From: a bacterium
GTDB lineage: Bacteria; Acidobacteriota; Thermoanaerobaculia; Multivoradales; JAHEKO01
Direction: 5' to 3'
Assembly (NCBI GenBank): GCA_024224155.1
Contig: JAAENP010000139.1
Span: forward strand, 1-60,957
Length of the DNA: 60,957 nt
The stretch's first letter is position 1. Each line of letters opens with the position of its first letter. Below, in pieces: positions 24,888-32,176 of this stretch. Position numbers and translations under genes: made by a program. The notes under the pieces are model-generated. The model had not been told where the DNA came from. It saw only the letters and a list, made by a program, of their open reading frames with translations, and ran no database searches.

Positions 24888-25756
24888 CAGAACAGCGCCC
24901 CCTGCTTCTTGTCCTCGGCCTCTTCCTTCGGCGCGTTCTTGACGACCCGGTCCCTCTTCTTGCCGGCCCCGCGCTTGATCATCGCCCGGTCGTCGCCGCC
25001 CATGATCTCGTGGAGCGCCTTGTACTCCCCGAAGTCGCCCCGCTCGAGGATCCGGCAGACCTCGTCCAGGACCGTTCCCCCGTCCACGGTCGGCATGTTG
25101 ATAATCCCGGGCACGTTCTCCATGCACATGGTCCGGGGCTGCATCTCCGTGACGAGTCTGGCGAACTCGAAGGTCAGGTTGTTGCGGGGGTCGGCCACCT
25201 CCCGCTTGCCCGCCGAGGAGTAGCCCTGGCACGGCGGCCCCCCGACCACCAGGTCGAGCTCGCCCCGGGCCATCCCGATCGAGTCGAGTATCCGCTTCCC
25301 CGTCAGCTTGGAGGCGTCTCCGAACCAGTACACGGGCACCCCGTGCCAGCCCGGCGGCGACCACTCCTCCCGGCGGTTCGAGCCCGAGACCGACGTCACC
25401 TCGTACAGCTCGACCCCCTCCCCGAAGAGGCCCGCCTGTCCGCCGTCCTTCGGCTTCTTGATGATGTTCCTTTCCATCCAGGTCTCCAGCCGCTCCTCGT
25501 CCTCCGGCTCCACGTATCGGATGTCCACCCTGTCCGCCCCCAGGTTGGTCAGGTACGTGACCAGGCAGTTCTCGTCATTGTCGACCGCCGCCACCACGTG
25601 GAAGCCCGCCTCCAGGAGCCCCAGGCTGAAGCCCCCGGCCCCGGAGAACAGGTCCACGGCGGTCAGCCTCTTGGTCAGGTGGGCCGGCACCGCCAGCCCC
25701 GAGGGCAACACGTCCCAGCTATCGTCGAATCTCTCCGCCGTCTCGATCAGGCCCAT
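24887..25756 (-). CDS. DNA (cytosine-5) methyltransferase, short form
   Basis: The 289-residue enzyme shows motif I DLFSGAGGFS (residues 35-44), motif IV GGPPCQGYS with the catalytic Cys near 176, and motif VI ENVPG near 213. An unusual 60-residue insertion between motifs II and IV contains KKPKDGGQAGLFGEG. After motif VI only about 70 residues remain, with no visible target-recognition domain and no motif VIII (QRRxR), IX or X. It is either a compact divergent enzyme or an inactive remnant. The start at 25756 has GGGAGGAG. Confidence 0.8.
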   Translation of the reverse strand: MGLIETAERFDDSWDVLPSGLAVPAHLTKRLTAVDLFSGAGGFSLGLLEAGFHVVAAVDNDENCLVTYLTNLGADRVDIRYVEPEDEERLETWMERNIIKKPKDGGQAGLFGEGVELYEVTSVSGSNRREEWSPPGWHGVPVYWFGDASKLTGKRILDSIGMARGELDLVVGGPPCQGYSSAGKREVADPRNNLTFEFARLVTEMQPRTMCMENVPGIINMPTVDGGTVLDEVCRILERGDFGEYKALHEIMGGDDRAMIKRGAGKKRDRVVKNAPKEEAEDKKQGALF

Positions 25757-25785
25757 GGTCTCCTCCCGTTCATGCGCCCCGTTCA

Positions 25786-25895
25786 TGCGTCTTGCGTGCG
25801 TTTCCTGCAATCTGTGCGTTCGCCCGTGCAGTTTAGCTGCGTTTTTGGTGCGGTTTCCCGTGCGTTTCGTGCGTTTGTGCGTTTTGCGTGCGTCG
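25786..25895. repeat. TGCGTTT array, copy 2
   Basis: About eleven degenerate TGCGTTTnnn units, 8-12 bp apart. They encode the last 20 residues of the DUF5131 gene and fill the gap to the methyltransferase start. Like copy 1, the array sits at a gene junction. Confidence 0.8.
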
Positions 25896-26831
25896 TCCGG
25901 GCGGTTCCAGATACTCCCTCACCCTCAGCTCCCCCGGCCACTCCCCCGGGTGGCCCCCCTCGGAGTTGTGCGCGTAGCGACCCAGGTCCCCGCCGTTGCT
26001 CCGGGCCCAGGCCGTCCCCATCTGCTTCATGAAGAACGGGACGCCCGCCTGTCGGCACTGGTCCCGAAGGTCCCGGAACCAGCCCGGGTCCGAGGGCCTC
26101 GCGTACGGCCCGCTCTCCCCCCCGGCGATCACCCAGTCGAGGCTCGGTCCCTCCACGCACTCACCCTCATGCGGATGCTTTTCCCAGCATGTCTGCCAGA
26201 CCGATGCGCTGAGATCCAATGGGTCGAGCAGCGGCTCCGCGGAGATGAACCGGCGCGCCGCCGGCGTCTCCAGGAGAATCGGGATCCGACGGTCCGCCTC
26301 CCGCTGTCCCTCGGTCGACACCCCGAGCCATACGTTCGGGAGCGGCCACTCCACGTCGTACCGGATCCCGCGGTTCCGCGCCCGGAAGGTCCCGTCCTTC
26401 AGGACCGATGCCCACTCCCTGGCTCGCAGCTCGATCTCCGTCCTCGCGCTGACCTTGATCCCCCCGCCCGCCAGGAACCTCCGCATCGCCTCCGGCCTCT
26501 TCGTGAGCACCTGGAAGGTGTGCCAGTGGGCCACCGCCATGACCCCGAAGACGTCCGCGACGAAGCCGACCGGCAGCTGCTCGTGGAACAGGTCCCCCAT
26601 CGAGCAGACGAAGACCCGCCTCGGCTCGTACCACCGGAAGGGCGCCGTCAGCGTGTATGGGTGGACGCGGAGGTTCGTCTGGACGTTCTCCGGCGTCCAG
26701 GGCTTCCACTCCCTCCGGACGTTTCTCTTCGACTGGCGCTCCGCGTAGCAGTTCAGGCACCCGGGGCTCACCTTCGAGCACCCCGTGGCCGGGTTCCAGG
26801 TCTCGTCCGTCCATTCAATCTTGGAACTCAC
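25833..26831 (-). CDS. DUF5131 (phage Gp37/Gp68) family protein
   Basis: 332 residues from a GTG start with AAGGTGATCC before it. The N-terminus is typical: IEWTDETWNPATGCSKVSPG with the Cys set C18, C25, C28 (CxxxSxGCxNCYA), then FVCSMGDLFHE and VLTKRPE. The family is related to radical-SAM / photoproduct-lyase-like proteins and is common in phages. The role is unknown, though nucleic-acid repair or modification is suspected. The last 20 residues derive from a DNA repeat array. It overlaps its upstream neighbour by 17 nt. Confidence 0.85.
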   Translation of the reverse strand: MSSKIEWTDETWNPATGCSKVSPGCLNCYAERQSKRNVRREWKPWTPENVQTNLRVHPYTLTAPFRWYEPRRVFVCSMGDLFHEQLPVGFVADVFGVMAVAHWHTFQVLTKRPEAMRRFLAGGGIKVSARTEIELRAREWASVLKDGTFRARNRGIRYDVEWPLPNVWLGVSTEGQREADRRIPILLETPAARRFISAEPLLDPLDLSASVWQTCWEKHPHEGECVEGPSLDWVIAGGESGPYARPSDPGWFRDLRDQCRQAGVPFFMKQMGTAWARSNGGDLGRYAHNSEGGHPGEWPGELRVREYLEPPGRRTQNAQTHETHGKPHQKRS

Positions 26832-26967
26832 GGATCACCTTCCAATCGGGGAGAAACCCCTTCATCTCGAGCCACGTATACAGATCGTGCGTCGCCTCCA
26901 GGGCCTCATCGCGATCCTGTTCTTGGATGGCTCGAAGGAGCTTTCTCAGTGCCTCATTTGGATCCAT
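26815..26967 (-). CDS. Small 'MDPNE' phage protein
   Basis: 50 residues: MDPNEALRKLLRAI, a charged helix, then LYTWLEMKGFLPDW. This small module (DPN start, WL-x-x-GF end) is frequent in actinophage-like genomes and is of unknown role. The same module is fused to another domain in 56553-56951. AGGAGG precedes the ATG. Confidence 0.6.
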   Translation of the reverse strand: MDPNEALRKLLRAIQEQDRDEALEATHDLYTWLEMKGFLPDWKVIREFQD

Positions 26968-27097
26968 CGTCTTTCCTCCTTGTTCTCGGGTCCTCCGGCC
27001 CCCCGAGCTTCGCGGCCCCGCCGACCAGCATGGCGAGCCCGAGGACGAAGACGGCGACAAGCAAGAGAAACAGCGCCGCCCAAAAGACGTCCATCAT
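26954..27097 (-). CDS. 47-residue membrane peptide
   Basis: It starts in a TGATG overlap: MMDVFWAALFLLLVAVFVLG, then LAMLVGG, then a polar tail GPEDPRTRRKDDGSK. One clear transmembrane helix. The 3' end overlaps the next gene's start. Function unknown. Confidence 0.5.
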   Translation of the reverse strand: MMDVFWAALFLLLVAVFVLGLAMLVGGAAKLGGPEDPRTRRKDDGSK

Positions 27098-27450
27098 CAC
27101 CGGCTCCCCCAGTTCTTAGCCAGCCACCCCTGGACCCACTCCTCGACCTGCTTCTCGCTCAGCTCGAAGTCCGCGCCCCTGTCCAGCGGCTCGATCATCT
27201 CTCGCTTGAACGCCTGATAGAACTCCGGCAGGGGCCTCTCGTCCCCCATGTGGTCCTCGAGTATCGATAGGGCCAGCTCGGCGGGTCCGCTCCCTCCGTA
27301 GCCCCAGGCGAAGCCATCCGGGGAGTGCTTCCCCCTCCAGGTCAGCGGTCGCTTCTCCTCTTTCCCGGCCTCGTCCGTCTCCACGGCGTGGACGACGTAG
27401 ACCTCGCCGCCGGACCCGAACAGCTTCTTGGTTCCCCGGTATACCTTCAT
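27097..27450 (-). CDS. DUF6166 family phage protein
   Basis: 117 residues with the hallmark FAWGYGGSGPAELALSIL followed by EFYQAFKREMIEPL. These match the small DUF6166 proteins of phages and mobile elements. Function is unknown. The start is coupled as TGATG and the length is normal for the family. Confidence 0.7.
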   Translation of the reverse strand: MKVYRGTKKLFGSGGEVYVVHAVETDEAGKEEKRPLTWRGKHSPDGFAWGYGGSGPAELALSILEDHMGDERPLPEFYQAFKREMIEPLDRGADFELSEKQVEEWVQGWLAKNWGSR

Positions 27451-27824
27451 CAGAGCACCCCCGCCTTCTCCAGGATCGCCTGGAGGCCCGCGATCTCCTC
27501 CTTCGCCACCTCGACAACCTTCCGGATCGCATTCTCCGGGGTGTCTCCAGGCTCGCACCAGCGCTCGCCGGGACTATCCGGCTCACCTAAAATTGCGATG
27601 TAGCCTGAGCCTGCCGGATGAACCTCCAGTCCGCCTCGCCTCGCGCAGTAGCGCCAGCCGACGTTCTCCCAGATTCGGGGCTTCCAGTCCTCTCCGAGAC
27701 TCCTCGCCAGCCTCTCTCCTCGGCTGACCGCTAGCTCGTATTGGACCCGAGTACATCCGAATCCGCAGGCCGGAGAGCAATAGATCGTCCTGCGCCACCT
27801 CGGCTTCCGGCTAAGCTCCTTCAC
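27450..27824 (-). CDS. Conserved phage protein with CSPACGxGC motif
   Basis: A GTG start in a GTGA overlap behind GGGGGAGG gives 124 residues. YCSPACGFGCTRVQYELA, then WKPRIWENVGW, then YIAILGEPDSPGERW form a pattern I recognise from unnamed phage proteins. The four Cys may bind zinc. No biochemical role is known to me. Confidence 0.58.
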   Translation of the reverse strand: MKELSRKPRWRRTIYCSPACGFGCTRVQYELAVSRGERLARSLGEDWKPRIWENVGWRYCARRGGLEVHPAGSGYIAILGEPDSPGERWCEPGDTPENAIRKVVEVAKEEIAGLQAILEKAGVL

Positions 27825-28414
27825 GGCCTCCCCCTTCCCCGGACCGATCCCGCGATCTCGCGCTTCATCTTCCGCCGCATGTCGCGCTCGAGGTCGTCGA
27901 CGTCCCCGGTGTAGTGGCCCATCTCTCCCCTGGTCACGCTCGGGGCCACCCCGTCGACCTCCGAGAAGAGGTCCTCGCGCTCGGGGAACAGCTCCCGGAA
28001 CAGCCGGAAGTAGAGTGCGCATCCGACGCGGGTCGGCACGGCCACGAGGGAGGTCTCGGCCACGAGCCCGATCATCTCCGCCCGGGTCGGCTCCCGAAGG
28101 TCCTCGCCCTCCACGACCCGGCGCAGGATCTCCTTGCAGTGCGCCGGGTAGAGCCGGTCCTCCCGCCCCCGGAGATAGGTCGTCGGGGTAAGCGCCAGGA
28201 AAGACTCCTTCAGGACCGGCGCGAGAAGCGGGTTCTCCTCCTGCGCCAGGGCGATCTCAGCCTCCGCCACCTCCATCAGCCGAAAGGTCTCGATCGTCCT
28301 CGACGCCACCTCCGGGCCCATCAGGTTCGCGAGCGCCTCCTTCATCGGCGTGGGTGGCGCGGGGCCGGTCCCATCGCTTCTTGCTGTCCGCAGCCTCTCC
28401 ACTTGTTCGCCCAT
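27821..28414 (-). CDS. Hypothetical protein, unknown
   Basis: 197 residues, helical, with a conserved-looking centre (FLALTPTTYLRGREDRLYPA, then LVAVPTRVGCALYFRLF) and a basic end. A strong GAGGAGGAG site supports the ATG at 28414, although the upstream frame runs 158 nt into it. No family recognised. Confidence 0.52.
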   Translation of the reverse strand: MGEQVERLRTARSDGTGPAPPTPMKEALANLMGPEVASRTIETFRLMEVAEAEIALAQEENPLLAPVLKESFLALTPTTYLRGREDRLYPAHCKEILRRVVEGEDLREPTRAEMIGLVAETSLVAVPTRVGCALYFRLFRELFPEREDLFSEVDGVAPSVTRGEMGHYTGDVDDLERDMRRKMKREIAGSVRGRGRP

Positions 28415-28760
28415 CGTCTCTCCTCCTCCTCTTCCAGAACTCCCACCAGCGGGGCAGCTTCTCCACCACGTTCAGGTGGTCGTCGGCCACCAGCAGCAGG
28501 GCCGCGATGCCGACCAGGTCCGTCGAGCGCAGGTCGTCCAGCTTTTCCCAGCGGGCCGTCTTGTACTCGCCCTTCCTCTCGTCCCAGCTCTGCACCTTGA
28601 GCGCCACATTGCAGGGCTCGAGCCAGATCTCCTCCGAGCCCTCGATGTGTTCCAGCCTCATCCGGGCGCCGGACGGCAGGGCCGCCTCCAGCACCTCGAC
28701 CACGCCCTCCCTGTGACCGGCGATGTACCAGCCGTCTCCGCACTCTTCGATCTTCGGCAT
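28257..28760 (-). CDS. Hypothetical protein, possibly read-through at its end
   Basis: Residues 1-115 look folded (DGWYIAGHREGVVEVLEAAL, then EEIWLEPCNVALKVQSW). The last 50 residues are Arg/Gly/Asp-rich and overlap the next gene by 158 nt, suggesting a lost stop codon. The track-length product is 167 residues. Not assigned. Confidence 0.48.
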   Translation of the reverse strand: MPKIEECGDGWYIAGHREGVVEVLEAALPSGARMRLEHIEGSEEIWLEPCNVALKVQSWDERKGEYKTARWEKLDDLRSTDLVGIAALLLVADDHLNVVEKLPRWWEFWKRRRRDDGRTSGEAADSKKRWDRPRATHADEGGAREPDGPGGGVEDDRDLSADGGGGG

Positions 28761-28771
28761 GTCGTCCTCCC

Positions 28772-29059
28772 TCACAGCAGCCCCAGCCGCCCCGCCAGGC
28801 AGGCGCCGAGACCGATCCCGCACGTCGCGGCGGCGGCCAATAAGGCGATCCCGATCAGGAGGTCTCTCTTCGTCTCCAGCTCCTGGACCCGAACCTCCAG
28901 CTCCTCGTCCATCTCCCTCTCGAACGTCGCCAGGTCCACCGCCTTGCCGTCGATGCGATACTCCACCAGGCCGGGGAGCGTGATCGGCGGCTCCTTCGTG
29001 AAGACAAAGTCGTCCAGGGTGGTCTCGAAGACGCGCCCGCTTGCCCCGACGAACCTCAT
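28772..29059 (-). CDS. Tail-anchored small membrane protein
   Basis: 95 residues: an N-terminal beta part, a charged helix (EREMDEELEVRVQELETKRD), then a hydrophobic Gly/Ala/Cys segment (LLIGIALLAAAATCGIGLG) to the end. One membrane span at the C-terminus. GAGGAGG lies upstream. Role unknown. Confidence 0.5.
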   Translation of the reverse strand: MRFVGASGRVFETTLDDFVFTKEPPITLPGLVEYRIDGKAVDLATFEREMDEELEVRVQELETKRDLLIGIALLAAAATCGIGLGACLAGRLGLL

Positions 29060-29072
29060 GGCCTTGGCCTCC

Positions 29073-29402
29073 TCACGATACTTGATGGACGACCATCCCC
29101 GTGACCAAGTGCCAAGGGATCAGGTACAGCCGCCAGCAGTTTTCGTCGATGTGGCCGTCCCCGTCGTAGAACCAGATCCCGGCGTCCGTGATGTCCTTGA
29201 TCCCGCAGAAGCGATCTATGCCCGGAACCCCGCGATGTAGATGTAGCTCCACCAGGGCCACGTACTCGAAGTGCCAGTCCTTCTGGCGTAGGCGTTGGGA
29301 GATGGTCGTGGTTGCCACGTGCCCTGGATCTCGCCAGCCTCCGCCGAGGGCCTCCTTGTGACACAGGGTCTGCATCACCTCTTTCGCTGTTTCTTCATTC
29401 AC
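29073..29402 (-). CDS. Small protein, unknown
   Basis: A GTG at 29402 gives 109 residues with Trp/Tyr/Asp motifs (IWFYDGDGHIDENCWRLYLI). It overlaps the upstream gene by 8 nt. It looks like a compact soluble domain; no family recognised. Confidence 0.48.
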   Translation of the reverse strand: MNEETAKEVMQTLCHKEALGGGWRDPGHVATTTISQRLRQKDWHFEYVALVELHLHRGVPGIDRFCGIKDITDAGIWFYDGDGHIDENCWRLYLIPWHLVTGMVVHQVS

Positions 29403-29595
29403 GGCTCTTTGCGCCTCCCTTCAGGAACGGGATCTCCCGTCGCCGCCCGCAACGCAAGCACACCTCGACCACGACCAGTGCCAGGTAGAGGTTCGGGTCC
29501 TTCCCGTCGTTGAACTCCAGCCGGTCGACGAGGACCGTCCTTGGCCCCCTCTCCCGGTAGACCCGGTCGTGCCGGCAGCGGCTTCGCTTCGTCAC
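29395..29595 (-). CDS. Small zinc-binding-like protein
   Basis: 66 residues from a GTG in a GTGA overlap. CRHDRVY and EVCLRCGRRREIPF supply Cys/His ligands; the centre (NLYLALVVVEV) is strand-like. This is similar in plan to small phage zinc proteins. Role unknown. Confidence 0.48.
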   Translation of the reverse strand: MTKRSRCRHDRVYRERGPRTVLVDRLEFNDGKDPNLYLALVVVEVCLRCGRRREIPFLKGGAKSRE

Positions 29596-29783
29596 CCCCG
29601 CGCCCTCCGTATCTCGATCATGGTCTTCTCCAGGGCGGTGCTGTTGAAGTCGACCGCTCTCCGCAGGTCCTCCAGCTGCTCGGCGATGGCCCGCAGGGCC
29701 TCGACCTTGCAGTAGTCCATCATGTGCTGGGCCTGGCCAGCCGGGTCGTCCGAGCTAGGCGTCTCCGTCCACTCGATCGCCAT
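29592..29783 (-). CDS. Small helical protein, unknown
   Basis: 63 residues: a WTETP start and a long helix containing DYCKVEALRAIAEQLEDLRR. It starts in a TGATG overlap with GGAGGAG upstream. Not assigned. Confidence 0.5.
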   Translation of the reverse strand: MAIEWTETPSSDDPAGQAQHMMDYCKVEALRAIAEQLEDLRRAVDFNSTALEKTMIEIRRARG

Positions 29784-29962
29784 CAGCTCTCCTCCTGCCT
29801 CGGCCTGGTCGCCTCCACCACGGAGCCCTCCGGCGCGGGCCGGGTCGGCTTCCCGCACTCGTGCTGCGGACGGTAGGCCGTGTCGGTCCCGTGCTCGTCC
29901 TCCCACTCGCACCCGGAGCAGTAGTTGCGCTCCAGCTGCACCAGCAGATGCTCGTCCTTCAT
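29783..29962 (-). CDS. Small Cys/His protein, unknown
   Basis: GGAGGAC supports the ATG at 29962; 59 residues with NYCSGCEWEDEHGTDTAYRP and QHECGKPTRPAP, a possible zinc site. The stop overlaps the next start. No family recognised. Confidence 0.5.
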   Translation of the reverse strand: MKDEHLLVQLERNYCSGCEWEDEHGTDTAYRPQHECGKPTRPAPEGSVVEATRPRQEES

Positions 29963-29975
29963 CGGTCCGTCCTCC

Positions 29976-30215
29976 TCAGTCGTTGAAGACCGTCAGCGCA
30001 AAGCGCCCGTCGCGGGTGCGGTAGTTGAAGCCTCCGAGGTCGCCGTGGTTGTCGATCCTCGCGCCGCGGAAAAAGAGGTAGCCCTCGTTCCGGTCGTCCA
30101 GAACGGCGATGGTCTGCGGCCAGTCGCCGGGGGCCAGCCCGACGTCGCTCGCCTCGGTCACCAGCCCCCGATTCCCCTTCATCAGATCCACCTGAGACTT
30201 GTTGACTACGTACAT
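29976..30215 (-). CDS. Small beta-rich protein, unknown
   Basis: 79 residues ending GGFNYRTRDGRFALTVFND, all strand-like. GGAGAGG precedes the ATG at 30215. Soluble; role unknown. Confidence 0.48.
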   Translation of the reverse strand: MYVVNKSQVDLMKGNRGLVTEASDVGLAPGDWPQTIAVLDDRNEGYLFFRGARIDNHGDLGGFNYRTRDGRFALTVFND

Positions 30216-30364
30216 CGTCCTCTCCTCTCCCCAAAGAAAGTCGCCTGCTTCCTGGGAAAGCCCAGGGGCGCCGAGGTGGCTCCTCCGTCGCCGGTTACGG
30301 TGCGCTCTGGCCCGCTCGGCTTGTCGGTAGCCCCCCGACACTCCTCGACTCTCCCGTGGTTCAT
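30206..30364 (-). CDS. Small protein, unknown
   Basis: 52 residues, polar and Gly/Thr-rich (TDKPSGPERTVTGDGGATSA). AGGGGAAACGAG precedes the ATG at 30364. It overlaps the next start by 10 nt. It may be only a leader-type frame. Confidence 0.35.
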   Translation of the reverse strand: MNHGRVEECRGATDKPSGPERTVTGDGGATSAPLGFPRKQATFFGERRGRCT

Positions 30365-30374
30365 CTCGTTTCCC

Positions 30375-30653
30375 CTACGAATTGCCGTTGATCGCGTCCA
30401 GCTTCGCCAGCGCGTTGGCCAGGTCCACCCGAACCGCCTCGAGCTGCGCCACGCTGTCCCACGCCACCGCGTGGTCCCGGGTCTCGTCCAGCCCGTCCTT
30501 GATCTCGTCCGCCATCACGCTCAGCTCCCTCGCCTTGGTGTGGAAGTTGGTCGCTCGTATCCGTCGCTGTTCCCTCCGCGACTTCCGGGCCTCCATCAGG
30601 TCGTGATGAAGTGAGTTGCTGCTTGTTCCGCTGTTCCCGATTGTCTTTGCCAT
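30375..30653 (-). CDS. Small coiled-coil protein
   Basis: The ATG at 30653 has AAGGAGA nine bases upstream, better than the ATG at 30689 that lies inside the promoter. The 92-residue product is a charged helix (MEARKSRREQRRIRATN, then ELSVMADEIKDGL, then LANALAKLDAI). It is the first gene after the AT-rich regulatory region. Oligomeric, perhaps DNA-associated. Confidence 0.5.
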   Translation of the reverse strand: MAKTIGNSGTSSNSLHHDLMEARKSRREQRRIRATNFHTKARELSVMADEIKDGLDETRDHAVAWDSVAQLEAVRVDLANALAKLDAINGNS

Positions 30654-30703
30654 CGCCCTGTCTCCTTTTGCTTTGTTTTCCCTTGTCATAATGGAATATT
30701 ACA

Positions 30704-30720
30704 TATACAAGACGCATACC
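30704..30720 (-). promoter_or_regulatory. 17-bp promoter-like element, second copy
   Basis: GGTATGCGTCTTGTATA is identical to 21237-21221. Downstream lies TAATAT, which with TTCTGG 17 bp upstream could be a weak -35/-10 pair. It would drive the leftward small-gene operon starting at 30653. Confidence 0.5.
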
Positions 30721-30985
30721 AGAATCGGGCGAGCTGGCGGAAATATTTTCTCGTTCGTCGGCAAGCACTTAGCGAGATCGGGGGTGCGGGAAGGGAGAGG
30801 AGACCTACCAGATTTTGTCGGTCGGTAACAGATTTTGTCGGCCGAGGCGTGCCGCCAAGTCCCTCGCCGTCCAGCCACTTAGCGAGACATTTCAGTATTA
30901 AACGAATCCGCCATCTCAAAATTAAACGATCGGCGATTTTCGTTAAGATATTAAATGCGTTTCTGGCTCTTGCGCGCACGACTAC

Positions 30986-30993
30986 TTATATAA
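30986..30993 (-). promoter_or_regulatory. TTATATAA promoter box
   Basis: One of five TTATATAA boxes in otherwise GC-rich DNA, preceded by TGA as in an extended -10 (TGATTATATAAG). TTGAGG lies 18 bp upstream. It would read into the AT-rich repeat region. Confidence 0.4.
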
Positions 30994-31040
30994 TCATGCG
31001 CCCCTGGCGCACCTCAAGGATAAAATCTAGAGGACGGCGG

Positions 31041-31793
31041 CTAGTCCGGGCACTGGACGGCGGCGGACCGTCCGTCGCATCTCCCCGCGTAGCTCGGGGG
31101 ACACCCCTCCGGGCCAGGAAAGCGCCCGTACATCTGGGTCTCCTCCGTCGCCCACTCCACGCAGACCTGGTGACATTGCGGCGTGTATAGGAAGACCCAG
31201 CCCCACTTGATGCACTTCCGCTCCGGGTCGCACCACTTCTCCGGCTCGGGGATCGTCGTGGTGGTGGTGACGCAGCTCCGGTTCCCCGTGTCGGCCTCCA
31301 GGAGCTCGAGTCCGGGGTAGTCCTGTCCCCACCGGTAGGTCTCGGGGCACGTGACCGGCTTGGTCTCGCGCGGGTCGTTCTCCCGGAGAACGTCCCACTG
31401 AAAGAAGCAGGCCAGCTCCCGGGACAGCAGCGCCCCGGTGTTGGGCTGGATGACCTTCCTCTTGGTCCGGCGGTAGAGCGTCTGCAGGGCGGTCCGGCAG
31501 TCCTCCGTCTCCCCGCAGTCGTAGCTACAGAGAAGCACGGCCACCGGCTCGGGCGTGGTGTTGGTCACGCGGGCGTGGATCGCGCCGTCGTGGCGGCTGG
31601 TCGACACCTCGAGCAGGCCGGTCGGCCCGGACCCGGCGGGCTGGGTCGCGGCAGGCTCCGTCTCCTCCGGCGTGGGCGCCTCGACCCCGGTGGGCGTCGT
31701 CTGCCGCGAGTCCAGGCACGCGGACCCGAAGATGGCCAGCAGCGGCGGAATAGCGATCATCAGGTAGGCTAGAAGCAGATTGAGTCGTCTCAT
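31041..31793 (-). CDS. Exported, probably lipid-anchored Cys-rich protein
   Basis: 250 residues. The N-terminus MRRLNLLLAYLMIAIPPLLA then IFGSAC is a signal peptide ending in a lipobox-like SAC (the -3 position is Gly, so imperfect). A Thr/Pro/Glu linker follows (residues 30-60), then a mature domain with about ten Cys, likely disulfide-bonded outside the cytoplasm. Such phage lipoproteins often block superinfection or change the host surface. GGAGGGG precedes the ATG. Confidence 0.6.
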   Translation of the reverse strand: MRRLNLLLAYLMIAIPPLLAIFGSACLDSRQTTPTGVEAPTPEETEPAATQPAGSGPTGLLEVSTSRHDGAIHARVTNTTPEPVAVLLCSYDCGETEDCRTALQTLYRRTKRKVIQPNTGALLSRELACFFQWDVLRENDPRETKPVTCPETYRWGQDYPGLELLEADTGNRSCVTTTTTIPEPEKWCDPERKCIKWGWVFLYTPQCHQVCVEWATEETQMYGRFPGPEGCPPSYAGRCDGRSAAVQCPD

Positions 31794-31820
31794 GGTCCCC
31801 TCCCTCCCTGGCGGTAGTGA

Positions 31821-31847
31821 ATACTACAGGTCAGGGGGTTTCGTCAA
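31821..31847 (-). promoter_or_regulatory. Promoter candidate for the lipoprotein gene
   Basis: TTGACG overlaps the upstream stop codon; TAGTAT follows after 15 bp. Spacing is short for sigma70. The lipoprotein start is about 28 nt downstream, and the two together look like a moron-type unit. Confidence 0.35.
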
Positions 31848-32176
31848 GGAAGGATCAGCGGGGACGGCTTCTTGTCCAGCTCGTGGCCATCCGTATCGGA
31901 CTTTTTGATCAGGCCGGCCTTGACCATCTCCTTGACCGTCATCTCCTCGTATCGGTCGAGGCCACTCCGCTTGCACACGGTCTTCCGGCCCGGGGGCGGC
32001 TTGACTCCCTGGGGCGGCTTCTTCTCCGGGGGGATCAGGATCCGCAGATAGGAAGGCGGGACCCCGTTGATGTTGTACCAGATGTTTCGCCCGCTCAGGA
32101 GGCGGATGCGAACGCAGCCCGTCCTTGCCGAGGCCGCGGTCGTCCGCTGGTGCGGCAGTCTGCGTTTTCGGCTCAT
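31844..32176 (-). CDS. Hypothetical basic protein
   Basis: 110 residues, Lys/Pro/Arg-rich (LIPPEKKPPQGVKPPPGRK) with YEEMTVKEMVKAGLIKKSDT near the end resembling a short helix-turn-helix or binding motif. ATGA overlap with the Tat-signal gene. Role unknown. Confidence 0.45.
   Translation of the reverse strand: MSRKRRLPHQRTTAASARTGCVRIRLLSGRNIWYNINGVPPSYLRILIPPEKKPPQGVKPPPGRKTVCKRSGLDRYEEMTVKEMVKAGLIKKSDTDGHELDKKPSPLILP

Larger units (their letters stand above)
30654..31040. other. AT-rich intergenic region with direct repeats
   Basis: It holds CAGATTTTGTCGG at 30809 and again at 30829 (20-bp step), CACTTAGCGAGA at 30766 and 30876, and ATTAAACGA at 30897 and 30921. A run of AT-rich sequence lies around 30890-30960, a TTATATAA box at 30986 and a TGCGCC/GGCGCA palindrome near 31005. 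I see no convincing gene. Candidate origin, partition site or control region. Confidence 0.55.

Noticed and set aside
30686-30979. 97-codon minus frame in the AT-rich gap
   Set aside because: It runs through the promoter and repeats, has no ribosome site and looks random.
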